A stretch of 64,000 nucleotides of DNA from Paracidovorax anthurii (GTDB lineage: Bacteria; Pseudomonadota; Gammaproteobacteria; Burkholderiales; Burkholderiaceae_C), in NCBI RefSeq assembly GCF_003269065.1, contig NZ_QLTA01000001.1, positions 1 through 64,000 of the forward strand. The letters are read 5' to 3'. The translations under genes and the position numbers were made by a program. This document shows positions 10,883-19,956 of this stretch, one piece after another (positions within the stretch are counted from its first letter, which is position 1; every line of letters begins with the position of its first letter). The notes beneath the pieces are model-generated. The model ran no database searches. It worked only from the letters and a program-made list of their open reading frames with translations, and was not told the origin of the DNA.

Positions 10883-11632
10883 ATGCCCTCATCCGCCGCC
10901 ACCCCCCTTCCCATCGTGATCGCCCGGACCGGCGGCACCTTCGAGGTGCTGCGCGGCCGCCTGGGCGACTTCGCGGACTGGGTGCGCACCGGGCTCGCGG
11001 CGGAGGCCGGCGGCCTGCCCGTCACGGTCGTGGACGCCGCCGCGGGCGCACCCTTGCCCGAGCCCGGCGCCATCGCCGGCGTGGTGCTGACCGGCTCGCA
11101 CGCCATGGTGACGGATCGCGCCGGCTGGAGCGAGGGGCTGGGCCGGTGGCTGGCGCGGGCGGTGGCGGCGCGCACGCCCGTGCTGGGCATCTGCTACGGC
11201 CACCAATTGCTCGCGCATGCGCTGGGCGGCGAAGTGGCGGACCATCCGGACGGGCTGGAGATCGGCACCGTGGAAGTCCACCCCGAGCCGGCCGCGGCCG
11301 CCGGCGATGCGCTCTTCGCCCCGCTGCCTGCGGCCTTCGCCGCGCAGGTCGTGCACCATCAGTCGGTGCGGCGCCTGCCACCCGGCGCGGTGCGCCTCGC
11401 GGGCAACGCGTTCGAGCCGCACCAGGCGTTCCGCGTGGGCCCTTGCGCCTGGGGCGTGCAGTTCCATCCGGAATTCGGCGCGGCGGCGATGCAGGGCTAC
11501 ATCGACACCCTCGCGCCCGAGCTGCGCGCGGCCGGCCACGATCCGCAGCGGCTGGGCGATGCCGTCCGCGCCACGCCCGAGGCCGCCGGGCTGCTGCCGC
11601 GTTTCGCTCGCCTGTGCGCCCGGGGCGCCTGA
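10883..11632 (+). CDS. Class I glutamine amidotransferase-like protein
   Basis: This 249-residue stand-alone class I amidotransferase has the nucleophile elbow LGICYGHQLLAHALGG with the catalytic Cys and the C-terminal QFHPEFG with His and Glu. VLTGSHAMVTD near residue 75 is the oxyanion region. Such proteins resemble the GuaA amidotransferase half. They commonly act as gamma-glutamyl hydrolases or of unknown substrate. It lies 15 bases after the corA-like gene and could share its transcript. Nothing in the neighbourhood identifies a substrate. Confidence 0.82.
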   Translation: MPSSAATPLPIVIARTGGTFEVLRGRLGDFADWVRTGLAAEAGGLPVTVVDAAAGAPLPEPGAIAGVVLTGSHAMVTDRAGWSEGLGRWLARAVAARTPVLGICYGHQLLAHALGGEVADHPDGLEIGTVEVHPEPAAAAGDALFAPLPAAFAAQVVHHQSVRRLPPGAVRLAGNAFEPHQAFRVGPCAWGVQFHPEFGAAAMQGYIDTLAPELRAAGHDPQRLGDAVRATPEAAGLLPRFARLCARGA

Positions 11633-11702
11633 GCCCCCTTTTTCCCCTCCCGCCCGGCCACCCTCCGCCGCGGATCCCGCAGCACGGAAAGCCCTTGCCA
11701 TT

Positions 11703-11730
11703 GACATTATTTGATTAGTCAATTAATGTC
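11703..11730. promoter_or_regulatory. 28-base palindrome, probable MarR operator
   Basis: The arms GACATTA and TAATGTC enclose an inner inverted pair TTGA/TCAA. Twelve of the 14 possible pairs match. It ends six bases before the marR start codon and is strikingly AT-rich against its surroundings. This position and shape fit an autoregulatory operator that controls marR and the efflux genes behind it. Confidence 0.75.
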
Positions 11731-11736
11731 GCGTCC

Positions 11737-12219
11737 ATGACTTCTTCGAACGATTCCGTCGATCCCGAGTTCATCGAGCAGAGCGTGGGCTACCAGATGC
11801 GGCGCATCGTGAACCTGATGGCCTGCGCGGTGGACCAGCGCATGGAGCCCCTGGGCCTGACCGACGCGCAGTGGAAGCCGCTGCTGCGCCTCTTCCTGGC
11901 CCCCGGCCAGGAGAGCACCGTGGCCGCCCTGGCGCGCGGCTGCCAGCTCGACGCCGGCGGCATGACCCGGCTGCTGGACCGGCTGGAGGCCAAGGGCCTG
12001 TGCCGCCGCGAGCGATCGCAGGAGGACCGCCGCGTGGTCAATCTGGCGCTCACGCCCGAAGGCCTGGACACGGCCCGGCAACTGCCCGACCTGCTCACGG
12101 ACCTGCAGCAGACCGCGCTGCACGGCTTCAGCGACGCGGAGACCGCCCAGTTCCGCCAATACCTGGGCCGCATCTACGACAACCTCGGCACGCGGCTGCC
12201 GCCGCCGGACGGCGAGTAA
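11737..12219 (+). CDS. MarR-family repressor of the Emr-type efflux operon
   Basis: This 160-residue winged-helix protein resembles EmrR/MarR. The recognition region is STVAALARGCQLDAGGMTRL, followed by the wing motif SQEDRRVVNLALTPEG. Flanking N- and C-terminal helices would form the dimer. MarR repressors release DNA when phenolic or other small ligands bind. It is the first gene of a four-gene run with the outer-membrane factor, EmrA and EmrB, and a 28-base palindrome precedes it. Autorepression and control of the pump are inferred from this layout. Confidence 0.88.
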   Translation: MTSSNDSVDPEFIEQSVGYQMRRIVNLMACAVDQRMEPLGLTDAQWKPLLRLFLAPGQESTVAALARGCQLDAGGMTRLLDRLEAKGLCRRERSQEDRRVVNLALTPEGLDTARQLPDLLTDLQQTALHGFSDAETAQFRQYLGRIYDNLGTRLPPPDGE

Positions 12220-12256
12220 GCCCGCCTCCGCCTTTTCCCCAGAGAGCACGCACAAC

Positions 12257-13786
12257 ATGAAAAAACTTCTGGCTCCCTCCCCCGCCCTCTCCGCCGCGCC
12301 CCGCTGGCACGGCGCGGCGCAGTATTTCGGCACCCTGGCCTTCGCACTGCTGGGCCTCACGGCCTGCGCAGACATGTCGGGCATCGCGCCCCAGGCCCGC
12401 ATGCGCGACGCCGCGTCGCTCGGGCTCGCGGCCCAGGCGCAGGGCGTGGCCGATGCCGCCCGCGCCTTCGCCGACCCCGCCGTGGCGGCCGACTGGTGGC
12501 GCGGCTTCGGCAATGCGCAGCTCGACGCGCTCGTCGATCAGGCCCTGGCCCAGAGCCCGAGCCTGAAGCTCGCCGAGGCGCGCATCGCACGGGCCGAAGC
12601 CTTCACCGAGACCGCCCGCGCGGCGGACCACCCGCAGGTGAACGGCAGCCTGGACGCCACCCGCCAGCGCTACAGCGCCAACGGCCAGTTCCCCCCGCCG
12701 CTCGCCGGCAGCACCGAGAACAGCGCCACGGGCCGCCTCACGGGCAACTGGGAGCTGGACTTCTTCGGGAAGAACCGCGCGGCGATCGACGCCGCCGTGG
12801 GCAGCGCCAACGCCGCCATCGCCGATGCCCAGGCCGCGCGGGTGCTGCTGGCCGCCAACGTGGTGCGCCAGTACGTGGAGCTGGCGCGGCTGCAGGCGCA
12901 GTCGGAGGTGGCCGAGCGCACGCTCGCGCAGCGCACCGAGACCCTGGCCCTGGTGCGCGATCGCGTGGCCGCCGGCCTGGACACGCGCCTGGAAGAGCAG
13001 CAGAGCGAGGGCAGCCTGCCCGAGACGCGCCAGCAGATCGAGGCGCTGCGCGAGCAAACCGCGCTGGCCCGCAACGCACTGGACGCGCTGGTGGGCCAGC
13101 CGGGCGCGGCGCAGGCGCTGGCCGTGCCGCCGCTCGCATCGCTGCGGCCCATCGCCCTGCCCGCCACGCTGCCGGCCGACCTGCTGGGCCGCCGCGCCGA
13201 CATCGCCGCCGCGCGCTGGCGCGTGGAGGCCGCCACGCAGGACGTGGCCGTGGCGCGCGCGCAGTTCTATCCGAACGTGAGCCTCACCGCCTTCGTGGGC
13301 CTGTCCTCGCTGGGGCTGGACAACTTCGCCAAGGGCGGCAGCCGCGAATGGGGCGTGGGCCCGGCGATCCGCCTGCCGATCTTCGAGGCGGGCCAGCTGC
13401 GCGCCAACCTGCGCGGCAAGGCCGCCGACGTGGACGCCGCCGTGGAGAGCTACAACGCCGCCCTGCTCGATGCCGTCCACGAGGCCGCCGACCAGATCGC
13501 CTCGGCCCGCTCCATCGAGCGGCAGACGGCCGAGCAGCAGCGGGCGCAGCAATCCGCCGAGAACGCCTACGCCATCGCGCAGCAGCGCTACGGGGCCGGC
13601 CTGGGCAACTACCTGAACGTGCTCACCGCCGAGACCAGCGTGCTGCAGCAGCGCCGCCAGGCGGTGGACCTGGCCGCGCGGCGCCTGGACAGCCAGGCCC
13701 GACTCTCCCGGGCGCTGGGCGGCGGCTATGCCGCTCCGGCGCAGGACGTGGCCGCCGCGGCGCCGTCCCGGGCCGAAGCCCACTGA
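12257..13786 (+). CDS. Outer-membrane efflux factor, NodT/TolC lipoprotein type
   Basis: This 509-residue protein carries a signal peptide ending in the lipobox LTAC, so it should be a lipid-anchored outer-membrane factor. The start of the mature domain, DWWRGFGNAQLDALVDQALA, is typical of the NodT/OprM family. Two long coiled-coil repeats are visible, with LSLTAFVGLSSLGLD-like barrel segments between them. It should form a trimer that completes a tripartite pump with EmrA and EmrB. It follows marR by 37 bases. Confidence 0.88.
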   Translation: MKKLLAPSPALSAAPRWHGAAQYFGTLAFALLGLTACADMSGIAPQARMRDAASLGLAAQAQGVADAARAFADPAVAADWWRGFGNAQLDALVDQALAQSPSLKLAEARIARAEAFTETARAADHPQVNGSLDATRQRYSANGQFPPPLAGSTENSATGRLTGNWELDFFGKNRAAIDAAVGSANAAIADAQAARVLLAANVVRQYVELARLQAQSEVAERTLAQRTETLALVRDRVAAGLDTRLEEQQSEGSLPETRQQIEALREQTALARNALDALVGQPGAAQALAVPPLASLRPIALPATLPADLLGRRADIAAARWRVEAATQDVAVARAQFYPNVSLTAFVGLSSLGLDNFAKGGSREWGVGPAIRLPIFEAGQLRANLRGKAADVDAAVESYNAALLDAVHEAADQIASARSIERQTAEQQRAQQSAENAYAIAQQRYGAGLGNYLNVLTAETSVLQQRRQAVDLAARRLDSQARLSRALGGGYAAPAQDVAAAAPSRAEAH

Positions 13787-13860
13787 CATACCCGCCGCCG
13801 GCCCGCCCTTTCGCCTCCCTTTTCCCCCTCCGACGCCCTCGCCGCGCAGGAAAGACCGCC

Positions 13861-15234
13861 ATGAACGCACCGCAAGCCCCCTCCGCCACCGCCACCGCCC
13901 TCCCGCCGCAGGACGCCAAGGCCCGCCGCCGCAAGACCCTCATCTCGCTGGCCGCCGTCGCCGTCGTGGCCGGCGCCGCCTGGGGCGCCTACGAATGGCT
14001 CGTCGCCAGCCACTACGAGAACACCGACAACGCCTACGTGCAGGGCAACGTCATCCAGATCACGCCGCAGACCGGCGGCACGGTGATGTCCATCATGGCC
14101 GACGACACCGACTTCGTGACGGCCGGCGCGCCGCTGGTCAAGCTCGATCCGGCCGATGCGCGCGTGGCGCTCGCGCAGGCCGAGGCCGGGCTCGCGCAGG
14201 CGGTGCGGCAGGCCCGCACGCTCTACGTGAACAACGGCTCGCTGGCCGCGCAGGTGACGCTGCGCCAGGCCGACGTCACCCGCGCGCGCACCGACGTGGC
14301 GCGCGCGCAGGACGACCTGCAGCGCCGCCAGTCGCTCACGGGCAACGGCGCCGTCTCGCGCGAGGAGCTGCACCACGCGCAGAACCAGCTCGACGCCGCG
14401 CGCGCCGCGCTGGCGGCCGCCGAGGCCGGCGTGGCCGCCGCGCGCGAGCAGCTCACCAGCAACCAGTCGCTCACCCAGGGCGTGCCGGTGGAAGAGCACC
14501 CCAACGTGCTCGCCGCCGCCGCCAAGGTGCGCGAGGCCTTCCTGGCCGACCGCCGCACCGCCCTGCCCGCGCCCGTGGACGGCTACGTGGCCCGGCGCAG
14601 CGTGCAATTGGGCCAGCGCGTGGCCGCCGGCACGCCGCTCATGACCATGGTGCCGCTGAACCAGGTCTGGGTGGACGCCAACTTCAAGGAGAACCAGTTG
14701 CGCAACCTGCGCCTGGGCCAGCCCGCCACGCTGACGGCCGACCTCTACGGCAAGAAGGTGGAATACACCGGCAAGGTGGTGGGCATGGGCGTGGGCACGG
14801 GCGCGGCCTTCGCGCTGCTGCCCGCGCAGAACGCCACCGGCAACTGGATCAAGGTGGTGCAGCGCGTGCCCGTGCGCATCGCCCTCGACGGCGAGCAGCT
14901 CAAGGCCAACCCGCTGCGCGTGGGCCTGTCGATGGACGTGACGGTGAACACGCAGGACCGCGGCGGCGCGCTGCTGGCCGGCGCGCCACGCGGGCAGGCG
15001 GTGGCGCAGACCGCCGTCTATGCCGACCTGGACAAGGGCGCCGACGAGGACGTGGCCCGCATCATCGCGGCCAACGCCGGCCCGCAGGCAGGCGGCGCGA
15101 ACGCCCTCGCCAGCGCCCGGCCAGCCCTGGCGCGCGGCGGCGAGGCGCACGCACGGCACGCGCAGCCCTCCCGGGCCGTGCAGACGGCCGAAGCCGCGCA
15201 CGCCGCCAACCCCGCCGGCGGCGCGGTGCACTGA
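13861..15234 (+). CDS. emrA: EmrA-type periplasmic adaptor of the efflux pump
   Basis: This 457-residue membrane fusion protein has one N-terminal helix, LISLAAVAVVAGAAWGAYEW, followed by the HlyD signature ENTDNAYVQGNVIQITPQTG. Two long alpha-helical hairpin stretches follow, then PAPVDGYVARRSVQLGQRV and VWVDANFKENQL, both typical of EmrA. It should bridge EmrB and the outer-membrane factor. The C-terminal 50-60 residues are an Ala- and Gly-rich tail not found in E. coli EmrA and are probably disordered. Confidence 0.9.
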   Translation: MNAPQAPSATATALPPQDAKARRRKTLISLAAVAVVAGAAWGAYEWLVASHYENTDNAYVQGNVIQITPQTGGTVMSIMADDTDFVTAGAPLVKLDPADARVALAQAEAGLAQAVRQARTLYVNNGSLAAQVTLRQADVTRARTDVARAQDDLQRRQSLTGNGAVSREELHHAQNQLDAARAALAAAEAGVAAAREQLTSNQSLTQGVPVEEHPNVLAAAAKVREAFLADRRTALPAPVDGYVARRSVQLGQRVAAGTPLMTMVPLNQVWVDANFKENQLRNLRLGQPATLTADLYGKKVEYTGKVVGMGVGTGAAFALLPAQNATGNWIKVVQRVPVRIALDGEQLKANPLRVGLSMDVTVNTQDRGGALLAGAPRGQAVAQTAVYADLDKGADEDVARIIAANAGPQAGGANALASARPALARGGEAHARHAQPSRAVQTAEAAHAANPAGGAVH

Positions 15235-15289
15235 CCCTCCGGGCGGCGCGCCCGGCCTTTGAAAAAACACTCCAACACCCGAAGCGCCC

Positions 15290-16858
15290 ATGTCCTCTCC
15301 CACCCACACCCCGCCCCTGGCGCCGCCGCCGCTCGACGGCAACGCGCGCCTGTGGGGCACGCTGGCCCTCTCCGCGGCCACGTTCATGAACGTGCTGGAC
15401 ACCTCGATCGCCAACGTGTCCCTGCCGGCCATCGCGGGCGACCTGGGCGTGAGCCCCACGCAGGGCACCTGGGTCATCACCAGCTTCGCGGTGGCCAACG
15501 CCATCGCCGTGCCGCTCACGGGCTGGCTGTCGCAGCGCTTCGGGCAGGTGCGCCTGTTCGTGGCGAGCGTGACGCTGTTCGTGATCGCCTCGCTGCTGTG
15601 CGGCATCGCGCCCAACATGACGCTGCTGATCGCCTTCCGTGCGCTGCAGGGCTTCGTGGCAGGGCCGATGATCCCGCTGTCGCAGTCGCTGCTGCTCTCC
15701 AGCTACCCGCGCGCGCTCGCGGGGCTGGCCATGGCGATGTGGTCGATGACCACGCTCATCGCGCCCGTGATGGGGCCGCTGCTGGGCGGCTGGATCACCG
15801 ACAACATGACCTGGCCGTGGATCTTCTACATCAACGTGCCCGTGGGCATCGCGGCCGTGGTGGTCACCTGGGGCATCTTCCGCCGCCGCGAGACCGAGCG
15901 GCGGGTGCTGCCCATCGACTCCATCGGCCTCGCGCTACTGGTCGTCTGGGTGGCGGCCATGCAGGTGATGCTGGACATCGGCAAGGAGCACGACTGGTTC
16001 GAGTCGCCCTGGGTGGTGGCCTGCGCCCTCGTGGCGGCCGCGGGCTTCGTGGTCTTCCTGGTCTGGGAGCGCGGCGAGGAGCACCCCGTGGTGGACCTCT
16101 CGCTCTTTCGCATCCGCAACTTCTGGGCCGGCGCGCTCGCCACCTCGGTGGGCTACGGGCTCTTCTTCGGCAACGTGGTGCTGCTGCCGCTGTGGCTGCA
16201 GCAGTACATGGGCTACACCGCCACGCAGGCCGGCATGGTGATGGCGCCCGTGGGGCTGCTCGCGCTGGTGCTCTCGCCCGTGGTGGGCAAGAACATCGCC
16301 AAGGTGGACCCGCGCCGCTTCGCGACCTTCGCCTTCCTCGTGTTCGCGCTGGTGCTGTGGATGCGCTCGCGCTTCAACACCCAGGCGGACCTGATGACCA
16401 TCATGGTGCCCACCCTCATCCAGGGCATCGCCATGGCGTTCTTCTTCATCCCGCTGGTGACCCTCACGCTCTCGGAGATCGCGCCGGCGCGCATCCCGTC
16501 GGCCTCGGGGCTATCGAACTTCATGCGCATCACGGCGGGCGCCATCGGCACCTCGGTCTCGACCACGCTCTGGGAGCGCCGCGCCACGCTGCACCACGCG
16601 CAGCTCACCGAGGGGCTGCAGCAGGGCGCGCAGGTGCCGGCGCAGGTTCTGCAGGGGCTGCAGGGCGCGGGCCTCACGCCCGAGCAGGCGCTGGCGCAGG
16701 TGGAGCGGCTGGTGAACCAGCAGGCCTTCATGATGGCCGCCAACGACATCTTCCTGGCCTCGGCCGTGCTGTTCCTGCTGTTGATCCCGCTGGTGTGGCT
16801 GGCCCACCCGGTGCGCGCGAGCGCGGGCAGCGCCGACGCGGCGGCTGGCGCGCACTGA
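15290..16858 (+). CDS. emrB: EmrB-type 14-helix MFS multidrug exporter (DHA2)
   Basis: This 522-residue protein is a DHA2-family proton antiporter. Motifs include the helix-1 block NVLDTSIANVSLPAIAGDLG, motif A GWLSQRFGQVRLF and the motif C-like block MTTLIAPVMGPLLGGWITDN. About 14 membrane segments are visible. Together with the upstream emrA-like and outer-membrane factor genes it should export hydrophobic drugs or uncouplers. It ends the operon; a GC-rich hairpin at 16871-16897 follows. Confidence 0.92.
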   Translation: MSSPTHTPPLAPPPLDGNARLWGTLALSAATFMNVLDTSIANVSLPAIAGDLGVSPTQGTWVITSFAVANAIAVPLTGWLSQRFGQVRLFVASVTLFVIASLLCGIAPNMTLLIAFRALQGFVAGPMIPLSQSLLLSSYPRALAGLAMAMWSMTTLIAPVMGPLLGGWITDNMTWPWIFYINVPVGIAAVVVTWGIFRRRETERRVLPIDSIGLALLVVWVAAMQVMLDIGKEHDWFESPWVVACALVAAAGFVVFLVWERGEEHPVVDLSLFRIRNFWAGALATSVGYGLFFGNVVLLPLWLQQYMGYTATQAGMVMAPVGLLALVLSPVVGKNIAKVDPRRFATFAFLVFALVLWMRSRFNTQADLMTIMVPTLIQGIAMAFFFIPLVTLTLSEIAPARIPSASGLSNFMRITAGAIGTSVSTTLWERRATLHHAQLTEGLQQGAQVPAQVLQGLQGAGLTPEQALAQVERLVNQQAFMMAANDIFLASAVLFLLLIPLVWLAHPVRASAGSADAAAGAH

Positions 16859-16870
16859 CCCCGCGGGGGG

Positions 16871-16897
16871 TGCCGCCGCCCCCGGAGGGTGGCGGCA
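16871..16897 (+). terminator. GC-rich hairpin after emrB
   Basis: TGCCGCC and GGCGGCA form a seven-base stem around a C/G-rich loop 12 bases after the emrB stop. There is no T-run, so it may only slow transcription or stabilise the transcript end. It is weak as an intrinsic terminator. Confidence 0.4.
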
Positions 16898-16899
16898 CA

Positions 16900-16922
16900 T
16901 TTGCTACTACTTCAATAGCAAA
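16900..16922. repeat. Short dispersed palindrome TTTGCTA...TAGCAAA
   Basis: Perfect seven-base arms surround a nine-base centre. Related GCTAT/ATAGC palindromes occur at 29184-29200 and 34789-34804, with a half copy near 37995. All are AT-rich islands between GC-rich genes. I regard them as one dispersed intergenic family. Confidence 0.6.
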
Positions 16923-17041
16923 CTATTGATGATTTACGGCGACATGGAGCCATTTCGACCCCAAACCATGCGCCAGAGGCTCCCGCGAAGCCCTGGAACA
17001 CCGCGCCGGGCCCGGAGCACGGGCCCGGCGTTCACGCCGTG

Positions 17042-17731
17042 TCAGCCGATGTGCTTCGCGAAGAACGCCAGCGTGCGCTCGCGCGCCGTGTTCGCGGCGG
17101 CTTCGTCGTAGGAGCCGCGCTGCTCGCAGTTGAAGCCGTGGTCGGCTTCGTAGATGTGGGCCTCGACCCCGGGGTGGGCCTTGCGGAAGGCCTCCACGCC
17201 GTCGAGCGGGATGTAGTGGTCGCGCGTGCCGAAGTGGGCGATCACCGGGCTGCGCGGCGTGCGGGCGGCCTCCTCGGGCGCCGTGATGCCGCCGCCGTAA
17301 TAGACCGCCGCGGCCGCGAGGCCGTGCAGCGCGCAGGCCGAGCGCCAGCTCAGCAGGCCGCCCCAGCAGTAGCCCACGATGCCGACCTTGCCGCCGCCCT
17401 CGCGCGCCGCATGGTCGATGGCGGCCTGGATGTCGGGCAGCACGCCCGCGCCGGGCAGGGCGTCCACCTGCAGCTTGAGCCCGAAGCCCTCCTTCATGTC
17501 GACCTCGGTGTAGCCCAGCTCCACGCCGGGCCGCACGCGCGCGAACGTGGCGGGCGCCACGGCCAGGTAGCCCGCGGCCGCGTAGCGGTCGGCCACGGAG
17601 CGGATGTGCGAATTGACGCCGAAGATCTCCTGCAGCACCACCACGGCACCGCGCGGCGCGCCTTCGGGCCGCGCCACCCAGGCCGGCACCTTGAAACCGT
17701 CGGCCGAGGCCAGATCCACGAAACTGCCCAT
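17042..17731 (-). CDS. Dienelactone hydrolase family protein
   Basis: This 229-residue alpha/beta hydrolase matches the dienelactone hydrolase family. Landmarks are VVVLQEIFGVNSHIR, the nucleophile elbow VGYCWGGLLSW with cysteine in place of serine, HFGTRDHYIP with the catalytic Asp, and YEADHGFNCE with the His. True enzymes open dienelactones in chlorocatechol breakdown, but many members serve other or unknown substrates. No aromatic-degradation genes are nearby. The start MGSFVDLASADG at 17731 was chosen as the family-typical N-terminus. It is divergent from the SDR gene. Confidence 0.87.
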   Translation of the reverse strand: MGSFVDLASADGFKVPAWVARPEGAPRGAVVVLQEIFGVNSHIRSVADRYAAAGYLAVAPATFARVRPGVELGYTEVDMKEGFGLKLQVDALPGAGVLPDIQAAIDHAAREGGGKVGIVGYCWGGLLSWRSACALHGLAAAAVYYGGGITAPEEAARTPRSPVIAHFGTRDHYIPLDGVEAFRKAHPGVEAHIYEADHGFNCEQRGSYDEAAANTARERTLAFFAKHIG

Positions 17732-17843
17732 GCTGTCACTCCTTCGTTGTTGCCTGTGAGAATTGCGCCCCGCACCGGGGAGCGGCGGACCGGCCGCCGC
17801 GGTGCTGTAATCGCGCCACGGCATTCTTGCAGGAGACGCAGCC

Positions 17844-18593
17844 ATGGACAAAAAAGTGGTTTTGGTGACGGGAGGCAGCCGGGGCATCGGCGCGGCGACG
17901 GCCCGGCTCGCGGCGCAGCGCGGCTGGGCGGTGGCCGTGAACTACGCGCAGGACGCGGCGGCCGCCGAAGGCGTGGCGGACGGCATCCGGGCGGCCGGGG
18001 GCGAAGCCTTCGCGGTGCAGGCCGACGTGGCCGACGAAGCGCAGGTGGTCGCGATGTTCGGAGCCGTGGATGCACGCCTGGGCCGGCTGTCGGCCCTGGT
18101 CAACAATGCCGGCGTGGTGGACGTGCCGGCCCGCGTGTCGGAGATGAGCGGCCGGCGGTTGCGGCGCATGTTCGACATCAACGTGCTGGGCAGCTTCTAC
18201 TGCGCGCGCGAGGCGGTGCGGCGCATGAGCACGCAGCGCGGCGGCCCGGGCGGCAGCATCGTCAACGTCTCCAGCGCCGCCGCGCGCCTGGGCGCCGCCC
18301 ACCAGTACGTAGACTACGCCGCCGCCAAGGGCGCCATCGACGTGCTCACCGTGGGCCTGGCGCGCGAGGTGGCCGCCGAGGGCATCCGCGTGAACGCGGT
18401 GCGCCCGGGCCTCATCGACACCGACATCCACGCCAGCGGCGGCCTGCCAGACCGCGTGCGCGACCTTGCCCACCAGGTGCCCATGGGGCGCGGCGGCACC
18501 GCGGACGAGGTGGCCGAATCCATCGTCTGGCTGATGTCGGACGCCGCCAGCTACACCACCATGAGCCTGCTGGAAGTCTCCGGCGGCCGCTGA
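17844..18593 (+). CDS. Short-chain dehydrogenase/reductase (SDR)
   Basis: This 249-residue classical SDR shows the cofactor motif TGGSRGIGAATARLA, NNAG in ALVNNAGVVDVP, the catalytic Ser in IVNVSSAAA, and YAAAK with the catalytic Tyr and Lys. The C-terminal half RPGLIDTDIHASGG is like glucose or sugar dehydrogenase relatives. It should oxidise or reduce a small alcohol or ketone with NAD(P)H. The substrate cannot be inferred. It is followed by marC after 42 bases and is divergent from the dienelactone hydrolase. Confidence 0.88.
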   Translation: MDKKVVLVTGGSRGIGAATARLAAQRGWAVAVNYAQDAAAAEGVADGIRAAGGEAFAVQADVADEAQVVAMFGAVDARLGRLSALVNNAGVVDVPARVSEMSGRRLRRMFDINVLGSFYCAREAVRRMSTQRGGPGGSIVNVSSAAARLGAAHQYVDYAAAKGAIDVLTVGLAREVAAEGIRVNAVRPGLIDTDIHASGGLPDRVRDLAHQVPMGRGGTADEVAESIVWLMSDAASYTTMSLLEVSGGR

Positions 18594-18635
18594 CCCGGAC
18601 ATGCCCGGAACCACGCAAACGGACACGAGAACACC

Positions 18636-19271
18636 ATGGACCTCAAGCCCCTCATCACCCTGCTGGCCATCGTGAACCCGCTGGCCATCGTCCCGTTTTT
18701 CATCCACTACACCGACGGCTTCTCGCCCCGCCAGCGCCGCCGCACCATCCAGGTGGCCGCGTTCAGCGCGTTCTGCGTGATCGCGGCCTGCGCGCTGCTG
18801 GGCCTGCAGATCCTGGAGTTCTTCAACATCTCGCTGCAGAGCTTCCAGGTGGGCGGCGGCATGCTGCTGCTCATCAGCGCGATGAACATGCTGAACGCCC
18901 AGCCCGCCGAGGCCAAGCCCCACACCCACGAGCTGGAGGAAGGCGCCGAGAAGGCCGCGCAGGGCGACAGCATCGCCGTGGTGCCGCTCACCATCCCGCT
19001 GCTCACCGGGCCGGCCAGCATGTCCACCGTGGTGATCTACGCCGACCGCGCGCAGACCTTCTGGCAGCACCTGGCGCTGGTGGGCTACGGCGTGGTGATC
19101 GCCGCCGCCACGGCGCTGTGCTTCTCGCTGGCCGACCCGATCGCGCGCGTGCTGGGCAAGACCGGCATCAACGTGATGACGCGGCTCATGGGCCTGATCC
19201 TCGCCGCGCTCGCCGTGGAGGTGATGGCCGACGGGCTGGGCAAGCTCTTTCCCGTGCTGGTGGCGCGCTGA
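18636..19271 (+). CDS. MarC-family integral membrane protein
   Basis: This 211-residue protein has about six membrane helices and matches the MarC/UPF0056 family. It starts MDLKPLITLLAIVNPLAIVP and contains VVPLTIPLLTGPASMSTV and GINVMTRLMGLILAALAVE, both family hallmarks. The family function is unsettled, and the old link to multiple antibiotic resistance was not upheld. It lies one base before the response regulator gene and may be co-transcribed with it. Confidence 0.85.
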   Translation: MDLKPLITLLAIVNPLAIVPFFIHYTDGFSPRQRRRTIQVAAFSAFCVIAACALLGLQILEFFNISLQSFQVGGGMLLLISAMNMLNAQPAEAKPHTHELEEGAEKAAQGDSIAVVPLTIPLLTGPASMSTVVIYADRAQTFWQHLALVGYGVVIAAATALCFSLADPIARVLGKTGINVMTRLMGLILAALAVEVMADGLGKLFPVLVAR

Positions 19272-19272
19272 C

Positions 19273-19956
19273 ATGGCCGCGCGGCTGCTGCTCGTCGAGG
19301 ACGACCCCGCCATCGCGCGCACCGTGGCCTACGCGCTGGAGCGCGAGGGCCTCGCGGTGAGCCACAGCCTGCTGCTGGGCGACGCGCGCGGCCTGCTGCG
19401 CGCCCACCGCTTCGACCTGCTGGTGCTGGACGTGGGCCTGCCCGACGGCAACGGCCTGGACCTGCTGCGCGAGCTGCGCCAGCAGCGGCAGGCCGTGCCG
19501 GTGCTCGTGCTCAGCGCCCACGGCGAAGAGATCGACCGCGTGCTGGGCCTGGAGCTGGGCGCCGACGACTACCTGCCCAAGCCCTTCAGCCCGCGCGAGC
19601 TGGCCGCGCGCGCCAAGGCCCTGCTGCGGCGCGCGGCCGTGTCCGGCGCGGCGCCCGCGCCGCCCCCGGGCGGCCCCTTCCACGACGACGCCGCCGGCCA
19701 GCGCGTGCACCTGCACGGCCGCCCGCTCGCCCTCACGCGGCGGGAGTACCGGCTGCTGTCCGCCCTGCTCGCGGGCGCGGGCCGCATCCACGCGCGCGAG
19801 GCCCTGCTCGCCGCCGCCTGGGGCGACGACAGCGAGAGCACCGACCGCACCGTGGACACCCACATCAAGACCCTGCGCGCCAAACTGCGCGAGGCCGACC
19901 CGGCGCGCGAGTACATCCATACGCACCGGGGCATGGGTTACTCGCTGGAGCCATGA
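19273..19956 (+). CDS. creB: OmpR-family response regulator, CreB-like
   Basis: This 227-residue regulator has a receiver domain with acidic pair Asp10/Asp11, phosphorylation site Asp53 in VLDVGLPDG, and a lysine in DDYLPKPFSPREL. A C-terminal winged helix follows, with LTRREYRLLSALL and a VDTHIKTLRAKLRE recognition region. Its partner kinase and a creD-like gene follow, so it is taken as CreB. That system controls envelope and beta-lactam responses in other proteobacteria. A dispersed repeat directly after the stop codon separates it from the kinase. Confidence 0.85.
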   Translation: MAARLLLVEDDPAIARTVAYALEREGLAVSHSLLLGDARGLLRAHRFDLLVLDVGLPDGNGLDLLRELRQQRQAVPVLVLSAHGEEIDRVLGLELGADDYLPKPFSPRELAARAKALLRRAAVSGAAPAPPPGGPFHDDAAGQRVHLHGRPLALTRREYRLLSALLAGAGRIHAREALLAAAWGDDSESTDRTVDTHIKTLRAKLREADPAREYIHTHRGMGYSLEP

